From: Welwitschia mirabilis
Lineage: Eukaryota; Gnetophyta; Gnetopsida; Welwitschiales
Assembly (NCBI GenBank): GCA_051453625.1
Contig: JBOZIK010000001.1
Span: 45,846,160-45,910,159, forward strand
Direction of reading: 5' to 3'
Length of the DNA: 64,000 nucleotides
Position 1 is the first letter of the stretch. Every line of letters begins with the position of its first letter. This document shows, piece by piece, positions 12,060 to 23,500 of the stretch. A program made the translations under genes and the position numbers. A model generated the notes under the pieces. It was not told the origin of the DNA. It was given only the letters and a program-made list of their open reading frames with translations, and did no database searches.

Positions 12060-12575
12060 TTCAATACTATCCATTCTGATGGTTCATGTTTTTACTTCTT
12101 TATGGTTGGAAGTGCTAATTTTTCATGGGGTTCACATAATGAATGATCATCTATGGAAGACAAAAAATTCATTTTCAATTCAATTAGTTCAATATTTTTT
12201 ATTTCATCCATGTAGTATTTCCTTATGACATTAAAAACTTATAACTTTATATTTATATTGGTAAATAAAATAATCTCTACCTCATTCCTAAAGTAGATTA
12301 AATAGTTGAAAGTAGTAGTGAAAGATTTATCTTTCATTTCTATTACATTAAAATCTAATAGATAGTAACATTTATGAATTTGGACTAAAACTTATTCTAT
12401 TATTCATTTAAAATTTTTGTTGAAGGTTCACTAAGTTGAAATTTATTCTCATTTTCTTAGTCCTTCCAAACTTAGTTTTTTACATAATAAATATGACATA
12501 AGGTTTATACTAGCTTTCAAATATACTAGTACTTTATCTTTTTTTTTTATTATGAATAACACATGAAATAGATAG
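12060..12575 (-). pseudogene. Retroviral-type aspartic protease, element J
   Basis: The minus strand reads VKFRDFNSLSISCVI, then KVLVYLKASINLMSYLLCKK with LSLEGL following, then VLVQIHKCYYLLDFNVIEM and EIILFTNINI. This is the Athila/Tat protease order: CTIG block, ALIDLGASINLMP active site, VEDVLV..FPVDFIVLEM block, then the ILGRPFLAT region (heavily changed). The active-site Asp is replaced by Tyr and the Gly by Lys, so the enzyme would be dead. It continues toward KYYMDEIKNIELIELKM, the linker before RT, which runs into the gap at 11938. Confidence 0.8.
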
Positions 12576-13260
12576 AGAATTAAAATCTCTAAACTTAAGT
12601 GGAAGTTTATTCTCAACTATGAGCTTATTTGTTGATCTAAGAAAGAATCATCTTTTTCCATTGAGAACATATTTTTAAGGAATTTTATATATGAAGGAAT
12701 TTGTTTAAGGGTATATAATAGGGAAATATTAATTTTCACTTTTTTAAAGGTATTAGGGTATCTTATTAAAGATGTTTCTTTCTCATCAATGTAAAAATTT
12801 TTGAAAATGGAGATTTCTTATAGTTCTCATGCCCATGTCTTTTCATATTGTTCTCATTCTTATTTTTAGCCTCCCATGTAGTTGTGATTTAGCCTTAGTA
12901 TTTATTGTAAAAGGATATTCATTTGGTGCTTAAACATTTTCATTCATTTAGATATCACTTTCAAGTGATATAACATTAATACCTCTAGTTTCTTCTTATT
13001 TTTAAACTATGCTAACTACTCTGGGATTAGTTATAAGTTGATTTAGAAGATTATCTTTTGTCTTTACTTAAAGTTAATAAGTGAGAAACAGTTTGAGAAT
13101 TTTAGTTCATTCCTTTTTCTAGATATTAAATAGTTTGTGTCATTTGATTATGGATTTTAGCTTGCTTATTATTGCTAACTATTTGAGCTTCTATAAATTC
13201 TCTTAGAATGTCCCCAGTGAATTATTTTGAGATTGCTTAGATCTTTATGAAATAGATGGC
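12576..13260 (-). pseudogene. gag C-terminal region, element J
   Basis: The minus strand, from about 13215 downward, reads GDILREFIEAQIVSNNKQ, then AKIHNQMTQTI and YLEKGMN. This is the coiled-coil tail typical of Athila gag. It is followed, near 13000-12930, by GINVISLESDI, the equivalent of the VNAITLRSGK signature at the gag-protease border. The frame carries several stops at former Gln positions. The gag core, expected above 13260, is not readable. Confidence 0.7.
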
Positions 13261-14064
13261 TCATTTTATTAAGATGTTTAAGTGCAAATCTAGTGATCCT
13301 TCTACTTCATATTATGTGACTCTTCAAAAGGAAATGAGTAGTATTGTTAATTTTATGTGAAAGAGGGGCTTATAGATTATACACTATTTAATTACTCCAC
13401 TAGCCTTATACACTTTAGACATTTAAGTTGTTCTAAGCATTTGGCTATGGTAACTAGTTTCTACTTATATTAGCTTATTCATCTAATTTTGTATAGAACT
13501 CATCCTATAACATTGTTATATGGTTGATGTTATTTAGCTCTATCTGTAGCTCTAGATGGGTTTCCATAAATTTTATAATTTTCATCTATATTTTATAATG
13601 TATTTCAATCTTCCTTTGATAATTTAGATGTAAAATTTCCTCCCCTTATTATTTTCATTAGTTGCATACTTTGTGATGTCAAGTATGCTAAAAATTTTTA
13701 GTCATATTCTAATCATCAAAATCATTATCTTGATATTGAAATGTCAAATGAATGTTTGGATAGCTAAGTAAAGATTAACTAAATTACCATAAAAAATATT
13801 AAAATGATTATTTGTAGTCATTCTAGTAATCTGTCAAAGTTAGATCTATCTAAAAAGAGAATTTGATTATAAAGTTCTAATATTATTACCAAATTTTAAT
13901 CTAATTAGTTAAAGTTGCAGTCTAATTATTAGAGTTCTAATTTGATTATTGTTAGTTGCAATAGACTTAGGAAAGTGAAAAAAATCTTAGATTTCCTACC
14001 ACTTAATATTTAGTTAAGAATTAAGTGATGTTACCACATTATAAATAGATCATTTTTTTGTTGG
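13261..14064. other. Unassigned; possible LTR fragment with a TATA box near 14038
   Basis: No reliable protein similarity. Repeated TCTAATTA/AGTTGCAGT-like words at about 13900-13960 and a TATAAATAG at about 14040 suggest LTR-like sequence. The right edge is the proposed LINE insertion point (TTTGTTGGG, 14057-14065). Confidence 0.3.
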
Positions 14065-14839
14065 GGACCTTTTGAGGTTTTTTAAAAATGGAAACTTAGA
14101 AGGATGGAGCTCCTAAAATAGTTTAAGTCACTTGGAATAGAGGATGTTAATCATTTGTAGTAGCTAGAATAGGGCCTGGAGGTATGAATGCTATGGAGTA
14201 AGAGGTTAATATTGTAGAAAAGGGAAATTATGGGTTGGATTAATATGTGGTACATAATAGATAAAACAAGAAAATTAACCAAGGGTGCATCTTATATTTT
14301 TTAAAACAACTCTACCTTTTTAAATACCAGATTGTATGTAATTGAATAATACTTTTAGAAGATATTTATTATTTTAAGATTTCAAGTCAGTTTTTTCATC
14401 CATAGATTATAAGGTGTGACATGCCCTTTAAAGGATTTGCATATGAGTAAGCCTTACTACTGGGTCTATTTTTAACCTCTAGAATATGTCTATATTACAA
14501 CATGTCTTTATTCTATGTTATTTTATCTATTTATTTAGAGATGAGGGTTTGATTGCTAGTAGTGGAAGGCTTGTGTTCTCACCAATATTTAATATTAGAT
14601 TACCCCTAGATATCTAATATAGCAGTTAGTTATTATACCCAATTACTAGGTAAAGGCACTAGTCTAAATAGCAAAAAAGTTGAGGAGGTTTTGTGCAATT
14701 TATCCCTAAAGTCAGATATTGGTAAGTCCTATGTTAGAGTTATCTATGATACATGGATGCAGTTTTGAAGTATTTTGAATTCTTAAATCACTGGCTATGA
14801 AAAGCTTCATAATTGCTATAAAGGTTTTAAATTTTCACT

Positions 14840-15320
14840 TCTTATTAATAAAGCTAGAGAAGGATACATTCAAGCAAGAAATGATCCGAGGCATGGAGAC
14901 CCTATGTCTTCATTTTAATTTATTTTTGTAATGGAAGTTTTTGGTTAATTTCTCAAGAATTTTAATTATTTTGGCCTCTTTCAAGGATTTACTTTGGCTT
15001 TTGATGCATTCCTAATTTAGGGATGACACCTTTTTATTTTTTAATAAGGCATGACGGAGACATAGGATAAGGCTTATAATGTTTAGATTTTTTCCATGAC
15101 TCATGGACTCCAAACTAATATTGCATAAAGTAAAGCATACAATTTTGTTATACCACCAGAAGTTTTTAATGACATTTATGAGAAGCTAAATGATAAGAAG
15201 TCCACTTTCCTACTGACTATCTGGGCATTTTCATTTTCTTTGGCCATTTAAAAAATAGCTATAGGAGGATGTTCTAGGTAAGATCTTTAAAAGGCTTATA
15301 GGATGGAAATGAAAACTACT
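14840..15320 (+). pseudogene. LINE reverse transcriptase, broken
   Basis: Segments in several frames follow the plant L1 RT order. ARNDPRHGDPMSSF, followed by FIFVMEVF, is the equivalent of the GLRQGDPLSPYLF..VMEVL block. GDDTFLFF-like sequence near 15020 stands for the ADD catalytic box (a stop and frameshift adjoin it). At about 15100-15190 HGLQTNIA, stop, SKAYNFVIPPEVF matches the conserved 'sGLk.N..KS' block, followed by FNDIYEKLNDKKSTF and a degraded YLGIP region. Stops and frameshifts make it inactive. Confidence 0.8.
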
Positions 15321-15842
15321 CTCTTAAGTTAAAGGGTGTGGCTTCTAAAATCAATTCTGCATGTACTCCCTATCTATGTGTTCTCAGGTTACTAGGCTCC
15401 AATCTTTATTATTAACTACTTGGGAACTTTAAAGAGATTTTTTATGTGATCACACCTTAAAGATCATACTCTTCATTATATTAAGTGGTGAACGTTTTAT
15501 TAATTTCCTAAGGTTGAACATTATGATATTTATCTAATCAACAATGTGAATTTTGTCCTCTAAGGTAAAATTTATATGGCAATTATACATTAGGTAAAGA
15601 CTAGTGGTTCATTTTCTATAAGCTAAACATCTCCATGATAACTGTCAATTTTATAACTCTTTATTTAATTATTCCTGTAAGTCCCATATGAAAAAGTTTT
15701 GGGAAGGAATTAAAGAACGATTTGGTAAGCATATTTGTATCTTGGAAGGCAATATATAATGGGATAATTCTAATTACCATAGTTTAAAGTAACAAAATTT
15801 CATATTATATCATGAAGTCTCAAATAATACTAAATCATTAAG

Positions 15843-16070
15843 ATGGAAGTGGCCCTTGCTATGATAACATTAAGTTTTTCTTTTTTCTCTTTTATTAAGT
15901 GTTTATATCATAGGTTGCCAGTGAGATCCTATATGAAGCATTATGGTATACTCAATGATGATATTTATGCATGTTGTGATAAAGAGGAAGAAACTATTGA
16001 TCATTGTTTACTCCAATGTGATTCCATTCATAAATTTTGGAGTACTTTTAGGAAATTTCTAGATTTATGA
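15843..16070 (+). pseudogene. LINE RT C-terminal zinc-binding domain (zf-RVT-like)
   Basis: A 75-codon open segment contains RLPVRSYMKHYGI, then YACCDKEEETIDHCLLQC and HKFWSTF. This matches the zinc-binding domain at the end of plant LINE ORF2 proteins: RLPT..RL...GI, CxxC, EET.DHLF..C, and a Trp seven to eight residues on. Here the CxxC is reduced to a CC pair, while ETIDHCLLQC is kept. It lies in the same strand and order as the RT at 14840-15320. Confidence 0.85.
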
Positions 16071-16573
16071 TTAACACTTATAGTCTCTCATTAATCTTCT
16101 TTGATTTTGACTATCTACATGTGAAATATTAGAAAAAAATGTATTAAAGAATTCTTGTTAAGAATTTTATATCATTATTGAAATGCATGCAACTCCTTTT
16201 AATTTACAAGTAAGATTATACATCCTAGTTTCTTGATCTCTCATAACTTGCAAATTGAACATTAGTAGTAATGAAAAATTAAAACTTCCAATAGTATGAA
16301 AAAGGTAACTTATTTCTCCATATGGGTCTTAGAGCCTTACTAATGTTAATGTTAGGTTTTCTTTTTTTCTACCCCTTTGTTTTATTATCTATCTTGAAAT
16401 CTATTTCCTCTTATTAGTTAGTATTAAATCTTTTAATGATGTACTAAAAGCACCATTTTGTATCTTGTTATCTAAATTATCTAATTGTGCATGAGTTAGG
16501 ATCTTAGGTAGGGGAGGAAGTAAGAAATAAAGACATAAGAACAAGAACAGGAAAAAAAAAAAAATTTGTTGTG

Positions 16574-18704
16574 TCATCCTTCCTATAGAAAAAATAAAGA
16601 AAAGAAATTCTATTTTTAGTTATATATTTATAAATATCACATTTCATACCCTGAAGAAGAAGAAAATTTCACCATATTAAATTGAAGCTAGCAAGTTTTT
16701 TCCATCTATCGCTAATCACAAATTGTAAGATATTTTTATCTATTTTAAAAATCACTTTTTTCCATTTCAAACATTATTTCTTTTATAAAAAGTAATAAAA
16801 TAAAAATATGTAAGATGTTTCTTTCTTTTGAAAAAGATTTTGTTTCTTTCTTCAAAGATGCTTCTTATTTCTTTTAGAAATTTAATTTTTTTCTAAAAAA
16901 GAAAATTCCTTTTGAAGACCATCTTTTTAAAAAATATCATTACAAAAAAATCAAGTCCTTTTTTACTTCAGTGATAAAAATGCTTCTAAGGGTTTATTAT
17001 TCTTTAAAGAAATCAATTTTTTTTTTCTAAGTAGAATATAAGTTACTAGTACTTATCACAAGTATTCTATTTAATTTCTAGCTAAAACTATTATTTTATG
17101 TTTTTAAAAATTATATAAATAATATAACAATGTAAAGTTTTTCTTTCAATAGTTTTAAAGCACACCTAGTGGGACTCACTCCTATTTTCATATTCTCATT
17201 ATTAGTTAATTTTTAAAAAAAAAACTTTTGAAAAGAATGATGATGATAAGAAGTGTGATTATATTGAAAAAAGGACATTAAGAGTTAATAAAAATAAATC
17301 ATTAGTGAAGAAGATAAAAATAAAATCCACTATTATGAATAAATTTGGAGGTCATTGCTTTTATTAAATAATGAATAAAAGTATAAAGCCATAAGAAATG
17401 CTAGAGGAATAGTTGCTTCAGATAATGTTAGCTACACATATGATTTATGTAAAAATGACATAACAAATAGTAGCAATAATGAAGAAAATTTATATAAAAA
17501 GTAGATTCCAATATGTCAATATTTCAAAGATCTTTTGTGAAAATAGCCTAAAGTTTTCAATAAGGTTATCCAAGATTCAAAAATTTCAGCAAATATGAAT
17601 AATAACAATAAAAATAAATAATATAGGGTAGGCGCAAGTTATTACGTAAATCTTGAAAAAACAAAAGAAAAGGTCATCACTTTAGTTAAACTTCTTGAAA
17701 TGGTTTAATCATTAAAACAAGCCATTACATAAGTTATGCAAAAACTATTGATACTTACTACATCCATTAGTTTTATCTAGGAAGTTAACACCTATAAAAG
17801 CTTTTAAGTTTTAAAAAATGTAAAAGTATATAAGAGTTAAAAATATATGTTAGAAGTTTCAAACATATATATAGCTTACATAGAATTGATTCCAATACTA
17901 TATGCCACCTTTTTTATAATTCTTTATGTAAATACATAATCGAATGATATGAGAGGCTTCTCACTAATTTAGTAAGAAGACTGAAAGAGATATTTGAAAT
18001 CTTTTCAAAAGAATATACTATTAACTTCTCATATCATATATATTTAAAAGGTTTGATTAATTTAAAATAGAAGTTACATGAAAACCTAATGTGTTATCAG
18101 AAAAATTAAAAATAATAGCCTTATAACTCAAATATACTAGTTTAGAGAGGTATGTGACTAGTAGTGCTATTAAATCCTACATTCTAGTTATTTGTAAAAC
18201 ATAAATGTTAGAACTAACTATTCTAGAGGGAAGGGATGAATATGATAGCTATGGATGATTTTCACTATTTGATTGCCTAATAATAATTAGAACACTCTAA
18301 ATTACTAAAACTAAAAATAAAATTTTATTACATCTAGGTAAACCTCATAGATTTGTTAGTTGATTCAAGTAATATAAAGTACATTAGTACTAATATTTCT
18401 AGATTATAATAAGTATGTTGAATAGTCGTGTAGCCTAAAACCATCCTTCAAATAATATCCTCCTATTTTTGATGATCACATAAATAATTCATATAGAGTT
18501 TTTCTTATGATATGTCATTTGCATATGAAAAATTTATTGCCACAACACTCCAACAAAATATGATGCTTACTCTATCCTACTTATAATTAGAAAAGCCAAC
18601 ATACTTAATCCTATGACTGAACATTAACCATATTTTGGTTTAAACTGATGAGATTTCATTTGTACTTTGTTGCTTAGATTTTTTTTTAATTTGTAATAGT
18701 ATAG
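16574..18704. other. Unassigned AT-rich sequence
   Basis: No gene, terminal repeat or RNA could be supported in these 2.1 kb. Homopolymer-rich tracts are common. It ends at the LTR start TGTTGTAATGCC. Confidence 0.3.
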
Positions 18705-19951
18705 TGTTGTAATGCCAATTTTTAGGAATTTGATAGTGTATTTTGAGTGCTTTTATAGGACATTTATATAGGTTTGGATGTAATACTGATGATTATGGAG
18801 AACTGACAAGATGATCCTTAAAACATGTAATTCTTAGCATATTTGGAGGCTTCTAAAGCTTATTCTAATAATACATACTTTGGAAGAAAGATTCACCATG
18901 TAAAAGATTAATTCCTTGTTGAGATTGGAGATGAAGAAGCATGCTGTCCCCTCTATCGTCTCCATGATAGGCAAGATGATAGTACTGCTGATGTGGATAG
19001 AAGCTGAAGGGTTGACAGTGGGGCCTAAAGCTGATAAAGTACCTTTTAACATAGAGTGACATCCCCTCTGTCGTTCTTATAAAAGTTAGAACAAAAACTA
19101 TTTTTCTATGGTTAGAAAGATTAATCTTTATAATGGGATCATGTGACTCATTTGGGCTGTTAGGGTTTTTTTTCTTACTTCTAGGTTGAGCTTCTAAAAC
19201 TTCAATGTAAAACTAAAAATACCATTCCTCTCCTTTACTTTTATTTCCATCTTTTATACTCGATATGCTTGTGATGCAAAAGTAAAAAATAAGAGATCCA
19301 TACAGTAGCTGTAGAGAGGAGTTCTCTTGGTGTTAGGCTAAGTCTCTTCCATTGAGATGCTACTACTTTGTTGTAACTTGATGTAAAGTTCTATAAATCA
19401 ATAAAATTACTCTTTTTATTATAATTCTATTTATGTTCCTTATGATTTAAGTTGGGTATAGTTTAAGTAACGATTATATAATTTATTTAGATCATAAGAC
19501 AACCTTTGTCAAGGTTGACTTTGATTAGTTTAGATTTGCATTATTATTCCATTTTTGTTCCATAATGCATTCCATATTCTATTTGGTATATCTCATAGTT
19601 TACATTGATTAGGAATAAGTAAAGTACTCTTCTTAATTGGTTTGAATTATAGAGAAGCTAGTTCTTGTGACATGAGAATTAGGATCCAATAGAATCCATT
19701 TCACTTCCATTTGCATTTTATCTTCATTTACATTGCATTGCATTTTACTTTATTATTTACTTTTAGTTATTTAAAGATAAAAATACTAAAAATAATTTTG
19801 AAAATCAATTCTCTAACTCTGAGCCTAGTGCCTTCATTGGGAGTATTACATTCAGGTGATCTCCTGTCTATACTAGCTTGTATTTTTCTACAAATGATTT
19901 AATTTAGAAGTTTACCTAAATGACTTAAGGATTACATAAATTCACACTGCA
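18705..19951 (+). repeat. 5' LTR, family E/D, copy 3
   Basis: Starts TGTTGTAATGCC, like the LTRs at 1722 and 19974, and ends near CACACTGCA. It is followed within a few bases by a tRNA-Asp-type primer binding site, so it is a 5' LTR. The last part shares TCTATACTAGC, the CATTC(A/G)GG block and the ending with the other copies. The middle contains GATAGGCAAGATGATAG and GACATCCCCTCTGTCGTTC, variants of the GATGAC-type repeats of this family. It is more diverged than copies 1, 2 and 4. Confidence 0.75.
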
Positions 19952-19957
19952 ATATTT

Positions 19958-19973
19958 TGGTGCCGTTGTTGAG
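19958..19973 (+). promoter_or_regulatory. Primer binding site (tRNA-Asp type), interrupted
   Basis: TGGTGCCGTTGTTGAG equals the Athila-type site TGGCGCCGTTGCCGGGG except for C-to-T and G-to-A changes. It is cut by the LTR of element D starting at 19974. The last five bases, TTGAG, are the putative left target-site duplication of D. Confidence 0.75.
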
Positions 19974-21091
19974 TGTTGTACCATCAACTTACATGTATTT
20001 GATAGGATATTCTAAGTTGTTTTGTAGGTAAATCGGCAAATAAATTCTTGGTTTTCATGATAATGGAGAACCAGGATGAAAAGGATGAAAATATGCAATT
20101 TTTTAAATAAATTACAAGCATTCTCTGCAAATATGAATAAACAGTATTTTGGATGATAATTTTCTGCAAACACAAAGGGTACTAGACCAATTGAAGATCC
20201 ATAGAAGACCATCATCCAATTCGTCATCTGGATGTCATAGCGGATGACTAACCTACAGGATTATGATAGGTCTGTCGGGTAGTCAAACTGATAGTAGATA
20301 AAGATTTAACTGTAAGTTGGCATCATCTCTAATATTATCCAGATGACTAAGTGGGCGGTACTAATTATAACGTCTACACTGAATGTTCACCTAAACTTTT
20401 GCCACTTATTTTAATTTCTTTTTGCATTGTGGTTGGGTTTTTTTTGCACGTTTTTAGTAGTTTTATTTCATATTTTGAGTCAATAAATAGAGGTCTCCCC
20501 CTTGACTCCTAGTATCTTTAATGCACTAGAGATTCTCATGATAGGAAAGAAAAGGGCGAGAGATCCATCCTTTCGAGTTACAGAAAGATGAGCACTTGGT
20601 AGAGGGCTGAGTATCTTCTATTGAGACCCAGCTATTTTGTAACCCTAATGATTGTTACTTTTTAATATAAAATTCTGGTTTTCTATTTATGTTCATATTT
20701 TTTTTCATGTTAGATTTCTTATATCCCTTATAGTCTAATATTGCCTTAGATCTAGTGATAATTTCTAAGGTGATATAGATTATTAATGGTAACTTTTGTT
20801 AGGGCTGAAGAGCAAAGTAAGGTTAGGATTTATTTGCATTGCATGTTAGTCTAGAATGCATATTGCACTTTGCATGATAGTTTAATTTCCTACTTTGTTA
20901 TTCATTATTTCTAGTTACAAAGATTACTTGAAAAAGAAACCTAAGTTTTCTTATGGATAAACTTCAATGAGATATGACATTTGGGTTACTCCCACTATTC
21001 TAGTGTATTGTATTATGCATAAATATCTATTTTAATTACAATGATAAAATCTATTTGCATGTTAAGGCATGAATAAATACACACTACAACA
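19974..21091 (+). repeat. 5' LTR of element D (family E/D, copy 4)
   Basis: 1118 bp, TGTTGTACC...ACTACAACA, with TG...CA ends. It is collinear with the E 3' LTR (1722-2827) throughout. It carries GATGAC/GTCATC-type words at 20205-20360 and a weak TATA site at 20481-20493. Three bases after the end comes a primer binding site, so this is a 5' LTR. No matching 3' LTR was found in the window. Confidence 0.85.
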
Positions 21092-21094
21092 AAT

Positions 21095-21112
21095 TGGCAT
21101 TGTTGTTGGGGA
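21095..21112 (+). promoter_or_regulatory. Primer binding site of element D (tRNA-Asp type)
   Basis: TGGCATTGTTGTTGGGGA matches the Athila-type site TGGCGCCGTTGCCGGGGA at 13 of 18 positions, and all five differences are C-to-T or G-to-A transitions. It lies three bases after the LTR end, as expected for the minus-strand primer of reverse transcription. Confidence 0.85.
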
Positions 21113-22002
21113 AGGCTATCAAGGAGTACAAAGATTATCATTATTCAGATAAGTATTCCAGATACTTGTCTATTCAGCATTGTATTTTATTACATCTATA
21201 GGTTTTCTGTGTGTGCTGTGTTTTAGTTTGATTTTTTGGATTTTNNNNNNNNNNNNNNNNNNNNNNNNNNNNNNNNNNNNNNNNNNNNNNNNNNNNNNNN
21301 NNNNNNNNNNNNNNNNNNNNNNNNNNNNNNNNNNNNNNNNNNNNAGTCATCCACTCTGTCGTCCACATGACAGTAGGGATAACAGTTGTGTATTTTAATT
21401 TTTATTTTATTTTGGATTTTTTATTTTTTTACAATAAATTGGGTTCTGTAATCTTGTTTTAATGTTTAGACGATAAACCAGATGATAGTTTGTATTTTTT
21501 GTTTTCCTTTTTTTTTGTTTGCATTTTAGTTTTGTTTCTATTTTTTCTGTTTTTTTTTTCTTTATGTCATCTCTTTTGTCGTTCACATGACATACAGGAC
21601 AATGTTTTATTATTTTCTAATCTATTTTTTATTATCTTTTATTTGTAGGATTTTGTGATATGATAAATCTAGAGAAGAAATATCTCAGGGAAAAGAAGTT
21701 GATAGAATAGAACCTTAAAGAAGGACTAGCACTCTTAGAAAAAGAATAATAAAANNNNNNNNNNNNNNNNNNNNNNNNNNNNNNNNNNNNNNNNNNNNNN
21801 NNNNNNNNNNNNNNNNNNNNNNNNNNNNNNNNNNNNNNNNNNNNNNNNNNNNNNNNNNNNNNNNNNNNNNNNNNNNNNNNNNNNNNNNNNNNNNNNNNNN
21901 NNNNNNNNNNNNNNNNNNNNNNNNNNNNNNNNNNNNNNNNNNNNNNNNNNNNNNNNNNNNNNNNNNNNNNNNNNNNNNNNNNNNNNNNNNNNNNNNNNNN
22001 NN
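21113..22002 (+). other. Untranslated leader of element D with hairpin words and two gaps
   Basis: T-rich leader between primer binding site and gag, with gaps at 21245-21344 (100 N) and 21755-22002 (248 N). Two related segments can fold: GTCAT at 21346-21350 pairs with ATGAC at 21367-21371, and ATGTCAT at 21564-21570 pairs with ATGACAT at 21587-21593. Both enclose a CTCT.TGTCGT(C/T) loop. The position would suit a packaging or dimerisation signal, but this is inference. Confidence 0.5.
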
Positions 22003-23500
22003 TACATGCTTACCCAACTTTTAGTGGAGAAGAGGATGAGGATCCCATTTAACATAGTGAAGATATTGAACAACTTATCCTCACCTTAGGAAATTGGAAG
22101 AAAAGAATAATAGATAGAATATATATGGTGATCTTTTCCATCACTTTAAAAGGTAGGGCAAAATTATGGCTAAAAATGTTACCTTACAAAAGCCTTAAAA
22201 AATGGGATCAAGTCTGGAAGACCTTTATAAAAAGATTCATGAGCGAAGAAACTAAAAGAAAAAGAAAGAGGGGGGTAATAAATTTTCAACAAAATCCAAA
22301 TGAAGACTATGCCTCCACATATAAGCATCTCTTCGAAGCAATTCACTGTAATATAGTAGATGCTTTTTTAAAAGTAGAACAACTAAAATACTCTTATAGT
22401 GGATTAACTCCCCACACAAAACAACTTGTAGAGTTTTCTTGTGGAGGAAACCTTTTGAACCTTACCTTAGATGAAGCCTAAACNNNNNNNNNNNNNNNNN
22501 NNNNNNNNNNNNNNNNNNNNNNNNNNNNNNNNNNNNNNNNNNNNNNNNNNNNNNNNNNNNNNNNNNNNNNNNNNNNNNNNNNNTCTTGTGGAGGAAACCT
22601 TTTGAACCTTCCCTTAGATGAAGCCTAAACAAAATTAGAAGAAATTGTGGAGGTTAGTAAAACTTGGTCATCACCAAAATAAAATCAAACGGTAGGCCAA
22701 CTTATCAAAGGATTAAAACAAGTGAAGCAAAACGAGGTAGACAAAAACCCTTCAAATCCTATAAGTGAACTTACAAAAACCTTGAAGAAATACATAGAAA
22801 TAATTCTAAATGCTAAAAATGCCATTGAGAGAAATGTTGTGCAATCATGTGATTTATGTGAGGACAACTATCATGTTATTAAAAATTATCCTCTTTTACC
22901 AAATTACAAAGAGAGAATCTGAGAGGAAGTTTTTAATTTTAATCAACCATCTCAAAACTTATAAAACTAAAACCAATCACACCATAGGTTGAACCCTCAT
23001 TTCCAAAATAATCATCAATGTTTTTGAAACCAAAACACATATTATCAATTAAGTTCATCCAACTTTTAACATATAAATGATCATCTTGTAAATTCTATAG
23101 ATGAAATGAGAAAAACACAAGAGGAAACAAATGCTAAAATAGATAACTTGGTGAGTGTTCTTCAACAAACTTTATTGGCAAACTATGGACCTCAAGGAAC
23201 TTTAGCCATACAACCTTTACCAACCTAAATGAATTAAGAAAAGATTGCAATGTTATGATATGAAGTGGCCAAGAAATGAACCCTCCTCCATGTGAACCAT
23301 CTACCTCCTACAATAATGAAGAGGAAGAGGAAGATGATGTTGAGATTTTAGATGATTACCACTTCCTTCCCCTTGGCAAGAAGAAAAAGAAAAATCCAAC
23401 TACCTCATGGCTTATTAGGCCTAACAACAACTCAACTTTTAATGATCATTTAAAAGCCTTGATGAAAAATGTAAGCATAAGTCTTCCTTTTTAGAAACAA
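22003..23500 (+). pseudogene. gag of element D (Athila-like)
   Basis: Capsid-type Gag of a Ty3/gypsy element. From about 22015 the frame reads PTFSGEEDEDPI, then DIEQLILTLGNW, MVIFSITLKGRAKLWLKMLP, KKWDQVWKTFIKRFM, NEDYASTYKHLFEAI and YSGLTPHTKQLVEFS. This is the retrotransposon gag core (PF03732 type: LKG.AK.WL, W......F...F). After the gap at 22484-22583 it continues to a zinc knuckle CDLCEDNYHVIKNY, in which the last Cys of CCHC is Tyr. Then follow a coiled-coil tail (MRKTQEETNAKIDNLVSVL), a CNVMI-stop-SGQE remnant of the TLRSGK border, an acidic stretch EEEEEDDVE and NDHLKALMKNVSISLP. Several stops replace Gln or Arg. The gene is dead but its lineage is clear. Confidence 0.88.
22437..22630 (+). 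other. Duplicated contig ends around a 100-N gap
   Basis: The 47 bases before the gap (22437-22483) and the 47 after it (22584-22630) are the same with one mismatch. Both begin TCTTGTGGAGGAAACC. The gag frame reads the same residues twice. This is most simply an unmerged overlap, so the gap is probably an artefact. Confidence 0.8.

Larger units (their letters stand above)
14065..16564 (+). mobile_element. 5'-truncated L1-type LINE with poly(A) tail
   Basis: A plus-strand non-LTR retrotransposon relic. RT motifs lie at about 14850-15300, a zinc-binding C-terminus at 15843-16070 and a 13-base poly(A) at 16552-16564. TTTGTTGTG right after the tail (16565-16573) resembles TTTGTTGGG at 14057-14065 (8 of 9), a possible target-site duplication. 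If correct, the element is about 2.5 kb and lost its 5' end, including the endonuclease, as is common for LINEs. The right end is well supported; the left end is an inference. Confidence 0.6.
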
